Source: Streptomyces eurythermus
GTDB taxonomy: Bacteria; Actinomycetota; Actinomycetes; Streptomycetales; Streptomycetaceae
DNA length: 64,000 bases
Assembly (NCBI RefSeq): GCF_014649115.1
Contig: NZ_BMSK01000017.1
Location: 161,177 to 225,176 of the forward strand
Reading direction: 5' to 3'
This document shows, piece by piece, positions 24,264 to 32,707 of this stretch. Made by a program: the position numbers and the translations under genes. How positions within the stretch are numbered: the first letter of the stretch is position 1; each line of letters opens with the position of its first letter. The notes beneath the pieces were generated by a model, which saw only the letters and a list, made by a program, of their open reading frames with translations, searched no databases and was not told the DNA's origin.

Positions 24264-25946
24264 ATGGACCCGGTGATCATCATCGGAGCGGGACCCGTCG
24301 GCCTCACGCTCGCCCTGCTGCTGACCCGTCAGAACGTGCCCGTCGTCGTCCTGGACGAGGGTCCCGGCAAGGACGAGCCCCGCCCGGCGCGCACCGTCGT
24401 CCTGCGCGAGGACACGGCCGCCCTGCTGGAACGGCTGACCGGGCTGGCGCTCGACGAGCACGGTGTGCGCTGGGCCGGATGGCGGTCCGTCAGGCGCAAG
24501 CAGGTGATGACCGAGATCGCCTTCGCCGAGGACGATCCCGCCGCCCCCCTGCACATCGCCCAGCACATCGTGACGAACGCCCTGCGCGCGGCCCTCGCCG
24601 GCGAGCCGCTGGCCGAGGTGGCCACCGACAGCCGCCTGGACGCCGTAGAACAGGAGCGGACCGGCGTCACCGCGCACACCCGCGCCCCGAAGGCGGCCTG
24701 GTGGCGCGGCAGTTACCTGGTCGGCTGCGACGGCCCCCGCTCGACCGTGCGCAAGCTCCAGGACATCCGCTTCCCCGGCCGCACGGCGGTGGAACGGCAC
24801 GCGGTGGCCGCACTGCGGACGGAACTTCCGTGGGACGGCCATGCGTTGCTCCACCGGATGCCGCCGTGGAAGTCGTCCGGACCCTCGGCCGGGGAGGTGA
24901 CCGCCCGTCCCCTCCCGGACGGCGCCTGGCGCCTGGACTGGCTGCTGCCGCCGGGCAAGGACCTGGTCACGCCCGAGGTCGTGCTCACCCGCATCCGCGA
25001 GACCCTCACGGGCTGGACGGGCAGTGACGCACCGGCGTACGACCTGCTCGACACCGGTGTCCACACCGTGCACCACCGGCTGGCCCGCCGGTGGCGCGCC
25101 GGCCGGGTCTTCCTCGCGGGGGACGCGGCGCATCTGCTCGGCGCGTTCGGCACCCAGGGGCTCGACGAGGGCCTGCGGGACGCCGACAACCTCGCCTGGA
25201 AGCTGGCCACGGCCTGGCACCACGGCCCCCGCGAGGCCCTGCTGGACAGCTACCAGACCGAGCGGCGCGCGGTGGTCGCCGCCCGGCTGCGCGCCGCCGA
25301 CCAGGCGCTGCCGGTACTGCGCGGCGGCGGACTGCGCGGCATCGTCCCGGGCGCGGCCCGCGGGCAGGACGCGCAGTTCACCGACGGCCACCTGGGACGC
25401 GGTGCGCTGGGCACGCCCGGCGACCACGCCGGCTCGCCGCTCACGCCCCCGCGCCTGGAGGCGGCGATCCCCGTCGGCACCCCGCCCGGCGCCCAGGTGA
25501 CCGACGTGCGGGTCACGGCGGAGGACGGCTCCTTCGTCCGGCTGCGGGACCGGCTCGGCCGCGGCGCGCTGCTGGTCGTACTGATCGCGCCGGGTACGGG
25601 GGTGTGGGACCGCAAGCACTGGGTGTCCGCCGGCGTGATGCCCCGGCTCGCGGCGGCCGTGACCGCGCTGCCGCACCCCGCCGAGCTGCTGGTCGCCGAG
25701 AGCTACCCGGGCGCCCCGGCGCACAGCGTGCTGCTGGTACGCCCCGACGGCCACCTGGTCACCGCGCTGAGCGGGGTCCGCCCGGCCGACCTGTACACGG
25801 CGGCGGAGGCCACGTTGGGGGGCTCGGCACCGGAGACGGAACCGGTGGCGGAGGAGGCGCGGGAGCAGGAGCAGGCGCAGGAGCGGGAAGAGCAGCCGAT
25901 GAGTGAGCGGGCGGCGACGGCGGAAGCGGGCTCGGGCCTGCGCTGA
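24264..25946 (+). CDS. FAD-dependent aromatic-ring monooxygenase (FAD_binding_3)
   Basis: 560 residues from the ATG at 24264. Class A flavoprotein hydroxylase layout: GxGxxG at 8-13 (GAGPVG), DG motif GCDGPRSTVRK, and GD motif VFLAGDAAHLLGAFGTQGLDEGLRDADNLAWKLA, followed by a C-terminal thioredoxin-like domain as in pentachlorophenol/phenol hydroxylase relatives. The last ~35 residues are Glu/Gln/Ala repeats. Oxygenates an aromatic or polyketide-like substrate with NAD(P)H; the substrate is unknown and no biosynthetic cluster adjoins it. Repeat DNA begins right after the stop. Confidence 0.88.
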   Translation: MDPVIIIGAGPVGLTLALLLTRQNVPVVVLDEGPGKDEPRPARTVVLREDTAALLERLTGLALDEHGVRWAGWRSVRRKQVMTEIAFAEDDPAAPLHIAQHIVTNALRAALAGEPLAEVATDSRLDAVEQERTGVTAHTRAPKAAWWRGSYLVGCDGPRSTVRKLQDIRFPGRTAVERHAVAALRTELPWDGHALLHRMPPWKSSGPSAGEVTARPLPDGAWRLDWLLPPGKDLVTPEVVLTRIRETLTGWTGSDAPAYDLLDTGVHTVHHRLARRWRAGRVFLAGDAAHLLGAFGTQGLDEGLRDADNLAWKLATAWHHGPREALLDSYQTERRAVVAARLRAADQALPVLRGGGLRGIVPGAARGQDAQFTDGHLGRGALGTPGDHAGSPLTPPRLEAAIPVGTPPGAQVTDVRVTAEDGSFVRLRDRLGRGALLVVLIAPGTGVWDRKHWVSAGVMPRLAAAVTALPHPAELLVAESYPGAPAHSVLLVRPDGHLVTALSGVRPADLYTAAEATLGGSAPETEPVAEEAREQEQAQEREEQPMSERAATAEAGSGLR

Positions 25947-26582
25947 CGCTCAGCGCGGGGCGGGCCGGGAGAGATCCGGCTCCGGGCCCGACTCCGCGCG
26001 GGGAACGCCCCGTGGAAGCCGGGGGCTCCGGGTTCGGGGGCGCCGGGCGCCGCAGGAGAGGCGTCGTCCTTTCCTGGGCGCGCCGGGCACGGAGCGGAAG
26101 ACGCCCACTCCCACGCGCGCCGCGCACCGCGTAGAAGACGCTCGCTCCCGCACGCGCGGGGTCCTCGCGGCAGACCCCCGTCCCCACAGGCGCCGGACGC
26201 CGGCATCGAGGCCCCCGATCCATCCGCCGGGGCGGACGCCCGCTCGTCGGGGCGGCCTGACGGCACTTCGTGCACGGGTCCCGCGCCGGACGCCGACACC
26301 AAGGCTTTCGCATTCCGGCCCGCGGCGGGCGCGCGAACGAAGGCCCCCAAGCCTGCCCCGGCGAGCGCGGACGAAGGCCCCCGAACCCGGGCCGCGCCGG
26401 CGCGAACCAAGCTGCCCGGCCCCGACCGCGCCAGCGCGAACCAAGCTGCCCGGTCCCCAGACGCGCCAAGCGCGGACCAAGGTCCTCAAGCCCCACCCGC
26501 GCCCGGCGCTGCGCGGGTGGCGTTCGCCTCCGGCCTGCGCCGATTCCGCGCTCCCGGTCTCCGTCCACGGGGTGACACCCGG
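25947..26582. other. Gene-free GC-rich region between the monooxygenase and the cysteine leader
   Basis: About 640 nt with no acceptable gene on either strand. The first ~380 nt are irregular G/C-rich sequence with loose CGCCGGGCGCCGC- and GAAGACGC-type echoes; the part from 26331 is an array of 34-36-nt tandem repeats described separately. The -35 of the leader-peptide promoter begins at its right end. Confidence 0.55.
26331..26505. repeat. Five tandem 34-36-nt repeats, consensus GCGCGRACSAAG...
   Basis: Units start at 26331, 26365, 26400, 26434 and 26470. Each opens with GCGCG(A/G)AC(C/G)AAG followed by a C-rich arm; units three and four share the first 20 nt exactly (GCGCGAACCAAGCTGCCCGG). 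The array ends about 80 nt before the leader-peptide promoter. It is not CRISPR-like: there are no unique spacers and the repeats are directly abutting. Confidence 0.7.
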
Positions 26583-26611
26583 TTGACCGGGGTGGGCCGG
26601 CATGCTGTACT
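26583..26611 (+). promoter_or_regulatory. Predicted promoter of the cysteine dioxygenase operon
   Basis: TTGACC (26583-26588), 17-nt spacer, TGTACT (26606-26611). The expected start, 7-8 nt after the -10, coincides with the GTG at 26619, suggesting a leaderless transcript beginning with the leader-peptide codons. Confidence 0.55.
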
Positions 26612-26618
26612 CCCGATC

Positions 26619-26705
26619 GTGACCGACACCTACGTGCGCCTGTGGCGGAGGGTCCACATGGACCTCGTCCGCTACGCGGGCTGCGTGTGTCGTCCGTCCT
26701 GCTGA
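26619..26705 (+). CDS. Cysteine-codon leader peptide upstream of cysteine dioxygenase
   Basis: A 28-residue peptide if started at the GTG 26619 (leaderless), or 15 residues if started at the ATG 26658, which has GGAGGG five nt upstream. The C-terminus AGCVCRPSC carries three Cys codons (TGC, TGT, TGC) in the last seven codons, and the preceding RVHMDLVR follows the HxDLxR pattern seen in short Streptomyces leader peptides ahead of sulfur genes. It ends 20 nt before an intrinsic terminator and 67 nt before the cysteine dioxygenase start. Role: a sensor of Cys-tRNA supply for transcription attenuation (inference). Confidence 0.75.
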   Translation: MTDTYVRLWRRVHMDLVRYAGCVCRPSC

Positions 26706-26724
26706 ATTCGCCTCTCTTCCTCAC

Positions 26725-26748
26725 CGGGCGCCGTCGCGCGCCCGTTTT
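26725..26748 (+). terminator. Intrinsic terminator/attenuator between leader peptide and cysteine dioxygenase
   Basis: A 7-bp perfect GC stem CGGGCGC/GCGCCCG (26725-26731 with 26738-26744), 6-nt loop, directly followed by TTTT. It lies between the leader-peptide stop and the start of the next gene, the layout of a transcription attenuator. A competing antiterminator was not clear by eye. Confidence 0.7.
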
Positions 26749-26772
26749 CCGCGAACTTCCAGGACGGTGCCC

Positions 26773-27312
26773 GTGTCTGTCCCCTCCTCCCTGCCCTCTT
26801 CTGTGTCCACCGCCGCCACGCCGCCCACGCAGGCGGACCTCCTCGACTTCGTCCGGCGTACGGCAGCCGACGCCGAGCTGATCGCCTCCCTCCCGCTCGA
26901 CCCGGAGGGCCGCACCTGGGTACGGCTCAAGGGGCCCGGCGGCAGCGAGGCCTGGCTGATCGGCTGGCCGCCCGGCACCGGCACCGGCTGGCACGACCAC
27001 GCCGACTCGGTCGGCGCCTTCCTCACCGCCTCGGGCGAGCTGACCGAGAACTCCCTCGCCGCCCGGCTGCCCACCGACGGCTGGAAGACCCTGGAACTCA
27101 CCGACGGCGTGGACCGCGTACGCCGGCTGCCCGCCGGACAGGGCCGCGCCTTCGGCCGCCACCATGTGCACGAGGTCCTCAACGAGTCCACGGAGCGACA
27201 CGCGATCTCCGTCCACGCCTACTACCCACCGCTCCCCCACATCCGTCGTTACAGTCGCAGCGGCCAGGTCCTGCGCCTGGAGCAGGTCGAACGCCCGGAG
27301 GACTGGCAGTGA
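26773..27312 (+). CDS. Cysteine dioxygenase family protein
   Basis: 179 residues from the GTG at 26773 (AGGACGG precedes it; an earlier GTG at 26767 is too close to that site). Single cupin domain with the metal ligands of thiol dioxygenases: His74 and His76 in GTGWHDHADSVGAF and a third in GRHHVHEV (His131 or His133). Expected to use Fe(II) and O2 to oxidise cysteine (or a related thiol) to its sulfinic acid in the cytosol. The gene overlaps the rhodanese gene by 4 nt, suggesting joint sulfur-oxidation or persulfide metabolism. A Cys leader peptide and attenuator precede it. Confidence 0.88.
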   Translation: MSVPSSLPSSVSTAATPPTQADLLDFVRRTAADAELIASLPLDPEGRTWVRLKGPGGSEAWLIGWPPGTGTGWHDHADSVGAFLTASGELTENSLAARLPTDGWKTLELTDGVDRVRRLPAGQGRAFGRHHVHEVLNESTERHAISVHAYYPPLPHIRRYSRSGQVLRLEQVERPEDWQ

Positions 27313-27749
27313 GCGACACCGGCGAGCATCTGACGGCGACCGGAACGGCAGGCGAACGGCCGCCCGGCATCGACGAGGTCCTGCAGCGGGTCCGCGCGGG
27401 TTACCGGCGCATCGAGGCGCGGGAGGCGCACGAGGCGGCTCTCGCCGGTGACGCGCTGCTGGTCGACATCCGGTACGCGGCCCTGCGCGAACGGGACGGG
27501 CTCATCCCGGGTGCCGTCGTGGTCGAGCGCAACGAGCTGGAGTGGCGCCTCGACCCCCAGGGCAGCCACCGTCTGCCCGAGGCCACCGGACACGACCTGC
27601 GCGTCGTGGTGATCTGCAACGAGGGGTACGCCTCCAGCCTCGCCGCCGCCTCCCTCCACCAGCTGGGCCTGCACCGGGCTACGGACCTGGTGGGCGGTTT
27701 CCAGGCGTGGCGGACGGAGGGCCTGCCGGTGGAGCCGGCGACGGCCTGA
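27309..27749 (+). CDS. Rhodanese-like sulfurtransferase
   Basis: 146 residues, GTG start in a GTGA overlap with the dioxygenase gene. Rhodanese fold with LLVDIRYAALRERDGLIPGAVVV and active-site loop VVVICNEGYASS, placing the persulfide-forming cysteine at 103, then the C-terminal LGLHRATDLVGGFQAWRTEGLPV signature. It transfers sulfane sulfur from a persulfide or thiosulfate. Together with the dioxygenase it probably disposes of excess thiol sulfur. Confidence 0.9.
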   Translation: MSDTGEHLTATGTAGERPPGIDEVLQRVRAGYRRIEAREAHEAALAGDALLVDIRYAALRERDGLIPGAVVVERNELEWRLDPQGSHRLPEATGHDLRVVVICNEGYASSLAAASLHQLGLHRATDLVGGFQAWRTEGLPVEPATA

Positions 27750-27777
27750 GGGCAGCGACAGGCGCCGCGGACGTGAG

Positions 27778-27880
27778 TACGCGGCGCGGTCGCCGGTGCG
27801 GACATGGATACGCGGCGCGGTCGCCGGTGCGGACATCGGTACGCGCCGCGTTCACCGGTACGCGCCGCGGTCGCCGGTGT
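27778..27880. repeat. 31-nt tandem repeats, two full and two truncated copies
   Basis: Unit TACGCGGCGCGGTCGCCGGT + GCGGACATGGA: 27778-27808 and 27809-27839 are 29/31 identical, then TACGCGCCGCGTTCACCGG (27840-27858) and TACGCGCCGCGGTCGCCGGT (27859-27878). The array fills the space between two convergent genes and touches the permease stop codon. Confidence 0.8.
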
Positions 27881-30408
27881 CACTCCTTCGCCGTGGCGAC
27901 CGTCACCGCCCGCACCCGCAGCGCCATGCGTCCCGGCACGGCGCCGGCCACCAGCGCGAGAACGCCGGCGAACCCGACCACGCCGACGTACAGCAGCGGG
28001 GTGACCGTGGGCGCGGCCCGGCCCGTCATGCCGAGGCTGAACGCGGTGAGCACGGCGAGGGCGATCCCGCTGCCGAGGGCGGTGGCGAGGAACAGCACGG
28101 ACAGCGTCTCGGTGCGCAGCATGCGCAGGACCTGCCGCCGGGTCGCGCCGGCGAGGCGGAGCAGCGCGAACTCCCGTACCCGCTCGGCGACCGACATGGC
28201 GAGCGTGTTGCCGACGGCGATGGCGGTGAAGGCCAGCACCAGCCCCATGGCGAGGTAGTTGACCTCGGCGTTCGTCTGCTCCCGGTCGGCCTGGAGGGCA
28301 TCGGCGGCGGCCGGTGAGAGGACCCGCACGCCCGGGAACTCACGCAGGGTGGCCGCCAGTTCTCCCTGTGTGCGTCTCGTGCCGACGAGGACGGAGGAGG
28401 CGAGCGGGTTGTCGACGTGGCGGGCGACGAGGTCGTGGTCGAAGGTGAGGTCGCCGAAGCCGAGCCCCTTGGCGTAGACGGCGGCGACGGTGAGCGTGGC
28501 GGGCGTGCCGTCGCCGAGCGTGACCTTCAGGGTGCCGCCCGGCGTCAGATGCTGCTGGTCGGCGGCCACTTCGCTGACGGCGACGGTGCCGGGGCCGAGC
28601 CGGCCGAGGGAGCCGGCGGTGACCTCGGGGTCCCAGGTGCGGGTCAGGCCCGCTGGGGTGACGCCCTGCGCGGGGTACTTGTCCAGGCCGACGCGGACGG
28701 TGGTGCGGACCACCTCGGTGACCGTGTCGTGCCGCGCACGCAGCCGCTCGGCGGCCTCGCCGGGGACGCCCGGCCCCTGGGCGGCCACGACCCAGTCGGC
28801 CCGGACGCCTTCGCGGACCTGGGTACGGGCGGCGTCCCCCAGCGTGGCCTGGACGAACAGAACGGTGCAGGTCATGCCGACGAGCAGGGTCAGAGGCGTG
28901 ACGACGGAGGCCATGCGGGCGGCGTTCCCGCGCAGGTTGGCGGTGGCGAGCCGGCCGCCGTGCCCGGTGAGCCGGAGCGGGCCGGCGAGCAGCAGCACGG
29001 CGGCCCTGACCAGGAGCGGACCGAGCAGGGCCACGGAGGTGGACAGGACGACGACGGCGAGGAAGGTCACGGGAGTGGAGGCGGGCTCGGTGCGCAGGGA
29101 GGCGAGGACGACGACGAGGACGACTCCGCCGGCCAGGAGCAGCAGCCCGGCGGCGATCCGGCCGAGGGCGGGCCGGGCGCGCTCGGTCCTGGCCTCGGCC
29201 AGGGCCTCGGCCGGGCGGATCCGGGCGATCCTGTGACCGGCGATCCGGGCCGCCGCCCAGGCGGCGAGCAGGGTCGCGGCGAACGCCACGAGCGGCGGGA
29301 AGACACCGACGGCCGGTTCGAGCGTGTCGGGTACGGCGCCCAGCGCCACGAACCGGGAGTACAGCCACCCGCCCAGCGGCAGCCCGAGCAGTGCGCCGGC
29401 CGCGCCCGCCGCCGCGCCGACGATCAGCGCCTCCCGGCCGAGCAGCCCACGGATCTGTCCGGAGGTCGCGGCGATGGCCCGGAGCAGGGCGAGTTCGCGG
29501 TGGCGCTGCTGGACGGTGAGCGCGAAGGTGCCGACGACCACGAGCACCGCGACCAGCAGCGAGGTGCCGCCCATCGCCCCGCCCATGCTGATCAGCCGGG
29601 TGCGGGCGGCGGCCGCGTCCAGGAACTCGACGGGCCCGCGGGCGTCGCCGGTGCCGACCCGGGCCGTGGTGCCGTGCAGCGCCCGCGCCACGGCCCGGCG
29701 CACCCGCTCGGGGTCCGCCCCCTTGTCCGGCAGCACGCCGAACGCGGTGACCTGTCCGGGGTGCGCGGCCAGCCGGCGGGCCTCGGCGGCGGTGAAGAAC
29801 AGGGAGGTCTGGTGGCGCACGGGGGTGGCCGGGGTGGCGATTCCGGTGATCCGGTAGCTCCGCGGGGCCCGCGTGGACTGCACGGTGAGCCGGTCGCCGG
29901 GCCGGAGCCGGGCCCGTGCGGCGAGATCGGCGTCGATGACGAGGTCACCGGAGGCCGTGGGCGCGCGGCCCGTGGTCAGCCGGTACGGGGTGAGCGCGGC
30001 GGAGTCCCAGGCATGGCCGTAGCCGGGACGGCCGCCGGTACCGGCCGGGGTCGACGGCTGGGCGAGGAAGGTGAGCTCGGGGACGACCCGGGCCACGCCG
30101 GGGACGCGGACGAGCCTGTCGCGCAGTTGCCCGGGCAGCCAGGCGCGCTCGGCGAGGGGCTTCGCCTTGTGCTTGACCTTGGTCTTGCCGTGCTTGTGCT
30201 TGACGGTGGTCCGGTGCACCTGCTGGTCGGCGCTGACCACGACGGGGGCGGCGGCATAGCGCTCGGTACGGATGGTGCCCCGCAGGCCGGTGTCGAGGAG
30301 GGTGCCGCACGCGGTGATCAGGGCCGCCGCGCACATCAGGGCGAGGAAGGCGCCGAGAAAACCGGCCTTCCGGGCCCGGACGGTCCGCAGGGCGTATCGC
30401 AGCATCAT
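27880..30408 (-). CDS. FtsX-like (MacB-type) ABC permease without an adjacent ATPase
   Basis: About 842 residues from the ATG at 30408. TM1 at ~20-42, a ~190-residue extracytoplasmic domain, an FtsX core (SLLVAVLVVVGTFALTVQQRHRELALLRAIAAT), four more helices, a second extracytoplasmic domain and a second FtsX core (AFTAIAVGNTLAMSVAERVREFALLRLAGATRRQVLRMLRTE split over ~730-775), so a duplicated 10-TM exporter-type permease. Residues 65-83 form an unusual His/Lys-rich loop (VHRTTVKHKHGKTKVKHK). Such proteins work with a LolD/MacB-type ATPase that is not encoded nearby. Located downstream of recX on the same strand. Confidence 0.85.
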   Translation of the reverse strand: MMLRYALRTVRARKAGFLGAFLALMCAAALITACGTLLDTGLRGTIRTERYAAAPVVVSADQQVHRTTVKHKHGKTKVKHKAKPLAERAWLPGQLRDRLVRVPGVARVVPELTFLAQPSTPAGTGGRPGYGHAWDSAALTPYRLTTGRAPTASGDLVIDADLAARARLRPGDRLTVQSTRAPRSYRITGIATPATPVRHQTSLFFTAAEARRLAAHPGQVTAFGVLPDKGADPERVRRAVARALHGTTARVGTGDARGPVEFLDAAAARTRLISMGGAMGGTSLLVAVLVVVGTFALTVQQRHRELALLRAIAATSGQIRGLLGREALIVGAAAGAAGALLGLPLGGWLYSRFVALGAVPDTLEPAVGVFPPLVAFAATLLAAWAAARIAGHRIARIRPAEALAEARTERARPALGRIAAGLLLLAGGVVLVVVLASLRTEPASTPVTFLAVVVLSTSVALLGPLLVRAAVLLLAGPLRLTGHGGRLATANLRGNAARMASVVTPLTLLVGMTCTVLFVQATLGDAARTQVREGVRADWVVAAQGPGVPGEAAERLRARHDTVTEVVRTTVRVGLDKYPAQGVTPAGLTRTWDPEVTAGSLGRLGPGTVAVSEVAADQQHLTPGGTLKVTLGDGTPATLTVAAVYAKGLGFGDLTFDHDLVARHVDNPLASSVLVGTRRTQGELAATLREFPGVRVLSPAAADALQADREQTNAEVNYLAMGLVLAFTAIAVGNTLAMSVAERVREFALLRLAGATRRQVLRMLRTETLSVLFLATALGSGIALAVLTAFSLGMTGRAAPTVTPLLYVGVVGFAGVLALVAGAVPGRMALRVRAVTVATAKE

Positions 30409-30631
30409 GGGGACGGGCTCTCTTCTGTTGTACGCGCGCACGCGGCGGTCGCGTGCGCGGGGCGCGCGTAACAGAGTCGCCGGTCAGGGGGTGGAAGAGC
30501 ACTGCGGCGACCTGGCGTCCCGGCAGGGGGCACCCCACCCTCGGCGAGCTGGGGTTAGCCCCACCCCCACGCCCACCCCGGCACCAGCAGCCACGTCGGC
30601 TGAACGCTGAGCGCCCGGTCCGTCCCCTGGC

Positions 30632-31576
30632 TCAGAAGTTCCCGTCCCCGAGGAACTCGGTGTCCTCGCCCTCTTCCTCCAGCGCCTGGCGGACGACGCG
30701 GAGGGCCATGCCCTCGGGATAGCCCTTGCGGGCGAGCATGCCCGCGAGGCGGCGGAGCCGCTTGTCACGGTCAAGGCCACGGGTGGCCCGCAGCTTGCGC
30801 GCGACGAGTTCCCGGGCGGTCGCCTCCTCCTGCTCGGAGTCGAGCTGGGCGACGGCGTCCTCGATCAGCGCCGAGTCGACGCCCTTGGTCCGCAGTTCCC
30901 GGGCGAGGGCGCGGCGGGCGAGTCCCCGCCCGTGGTGCCGGGACTCCACCCAGGCGTCCGCGAAGGCGCCGTCGTCGATGAGCCCGACCTCCTCGAACCG
31001 GTCCAGCACCTCCTGGGCGACGTCCTCGGGGATCTCCCGTTTGCGCAGGGCGTCCGCGAGCTGCTTGCGGGTGCGCGGGGTCCCGGTGAGCAGGCGCAGG
31101 CAGATCGCCCGGGCCCGCTCAGCCGGGTCCCCTGAAGACTCCCCCCGCTCGTCCCTCGCCGAGGAGGGGGAGCCTTCGTCCGCACCGGGCGCGTCCCCGA
31201 AACCGCGCCGCCGGCCACGCCCGCGGCCCCCGCCCCGCGCGCCACCGGTTACCCCGGGGCCCCGGCCACGGGGTGAACCGCCCCCGTACGGCTCACCACC
31301 CGCGTCGCCTGCGTCCGGGCCACCGTCGCCCCCGTACCCGCCGGTGCCGTCGAAGGGACCGGATCTTCCGTAGGCGTCGGGGCCCTCGTCCTCCCGCCGC
31401 CCTCGGTACCGCTCGCGTCCCCCGGGCCCGCCACGCTCGCCGTACTCGCCGTAGTCGCCGTCCAGGTGTCCGTCGTCACCGTCCGAGGCGGAGTCCGGGC
31501 AGCCCCCGGTGCCCCTCCCCCGTGGGGCACCGGGGAGGGCGTACTCGTACTCGGCCCAGTCGGTTCGGCGCGTCAC
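30632..31576 (-). CDS. recX: Recombination regulator RecX
   Basis: 314 residues, GTG start 4 nt after the recA stop. The C-terminal ~165 residues are the RecX three-helix repeats: ICLRLLTGTPRTRKQLADALRKREIPEDVAQEVLDRFEEVGLIDD (~158-202), then the ALARELRTKGVDSALIEDAV and RRLAGMLARKGYPEGMALRVV repeats. RecX modulates RecA filaments. The N-terminal ~150 residues are a Gly/Arg/Asp-rich low-complexity extension, longer than in most bacteria but common in Streptomyces. Cotranscribed with recA. Confidence 0.93.
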   Translation of the reverse strand: MTRRTDWAEYEYALPGAPRGRGTGGCPDSASDGDDGHLDGDYGEYGERGGPGGRERYRGRREDEGPDAYGRSGPFDGTGGYGGDGGPDAGDAGGEPYGGGSPRGRGPGVTGGARGGGRGRGRRRGFGDAPGADEGSPSSARDERGESSGDPAERARAICLRLLTGTPRTRKQLADALRKREIPEDVAQEVLDRFEEVGLIDDGAFADAWVESRHHGRGLARRALARELRTKGVDSALIEDAVAQLDSEQEEATARELVARKLRATRGLDRDKRLRRLAGMLARKGYPEGMALRVVRQALEEEGEDTEFLGDGNF

Positions 31577-31579
31577 GGG

Positions 31580-32707
31580 TCAGCTCTTGGCCGCGGCGGC
31601 CTTGGGCTTGGTGGCCTTGGCGGCTGCCGGGACGGCTGCGGACTTGGCGGCGTCTCCCGCCGCGGTGGTGACCGCCGCGTCGGCGCCCGGCTCGGCGGCG
31701 GGCTCCTCCGGCCGGACTCCCACGCCCAGCTTCTCCTTGATCTTCTTCTCGATCTCGTTGGCCAGGTCGGGGTTGTCCTTGAGGAAGTTGCGCGCGTTCT
31801 CCTTGCCCTGGCCGAGCTGGTCGCCCTCGTACGTGTACCAGGCGCCGGCCTTGCGCACGAAGCCGTGCTCCACGCCCATGTCGATCAGGCCGCCCTCGCG
31901 GCTGATGCCCTGGCCGTAGAGGATGTCGAACTCGGCCTGCTTGAAGGGCGGCGCGACCTTGTTCTTGACGACCTTGCAGCGGGTGCGGTTGCCGACCGCC
32001 TCCGTGCCGTCCTTCAGGGTCTCGATGCGGCGGATGTCGATGCGCACCGAGGCGTAGAACTTCAGCGCCCGGCCACCGGTCGTGGTCTCGGGGGAGCCGA
32101 ACATCACGCCGATCTTCTCGCGGAGCTGGTTGATGAAGATCGCGGTGGTCTTGGACTGGTTGAGCGCGCTGGTGATCTTCCGCAGCGCCTGGCTCATCAG
32201 ACGGGCCTGCAGACCGACGTGGCTGTCGCCCATCTCGCCCTCGATCTCCGCGCGCGGGACGAGCGCGGCGACCGAGTCGATGACGATGAGGTCGAGGGCG
32301 CCGGAGCGGACCAGCATGTCCACGATCTCCAGCGCCTGCTCGCCGTTGTCCGGCTGGGAGAGGATCAGGTTGTCGATGTCGACGCCGAGCTTGCGCGCGT
32401 ACTCGGGGTCGAGGGCGTGCTCGGCGTCCACGAAGGCGACCTGGCCGCCTGCCTTCTGCGCGTTCGCCACGGCGTGCAGGGTCAGGGTCGTCTTGCCGGA
32501 GGACTCCGGTCCGTAGATCTCCACGACACGGCCGCGCGGCAGGCCACCCACGCCGAGGGCGACGTCGAGCGCGGTCGAGCCGGTCGGGATGACCTCGATG
32601 GGCTCCTTCGACCGCTCGCCCATGCGCATGACCGCGCCCTTGCCGAATTGCCGTTCAATCTGCGCGAGCGCGGCGTCGAGCGCCTTCTCGCGGTCGGTTC
32701 CTGCCAT
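31580..32707 (-). CDS. recA: Recombinase RecA
   Basis: 375 residues from the ATG at 32707. Walker A GPESSGKT at 66-73, Walker B LIVIDSVAALVP, the L1/L2 DNA-binding loops (GQQ-type segment FGSPETTTGGRALKFYASVR), and a C-terminal Ala/Lys-rich tail. Catalyses strand exchange and LexA autocleavage in the SOS response. First gene of recA-recX. A LexA-like element lies 164 nt upstream of the start. Confidence 0.97.
   Translation of the reverse strand: MAGTDREKALDAALAQIERQFGKGAVMRMGERSKEPIEVIPTGSTALDVALGVGGLPRGRVVEIYGPESSGKTTLTLHAVANAQKAGGQVAFVDAEHALDPEYARKLGVDIDNLILSQPDNGEQALEIVDMLVRSGALDLIVIDSVAALVPRAEIEGEMGDSHVGLQARLMSQALRKITSALNQSKTTAIFINQLREKIGVMFGSPETTTGGRALKFYASVRIDIRRIETLKDGTEAVGNRTRCKVVKNKVAPPFKQAEFDILYGQGISREGGLIDMGVEHGFVRKAGAWYTYEGDQLGQGKENARNFLKDNPDLANEIEKKIKEKLGVGVRPEEPAAEPGADAAVTTAAGDAAKSAAVPAAAKATKPKAAAAKS

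Noticed and set aside
26331..26505. Possible CRISPR array
   Set aside because: Repeats are head-to-tail without unique spacers, degenerate, and no cas genes are in the window.
25703..26657. Minus- and plus-strand frames in the 25.9-26.6 kb region
   Set aside because: Low-complexity Pro/Arg/Ala readings of minisatellite DNA with no codon-bias contrast between frames.
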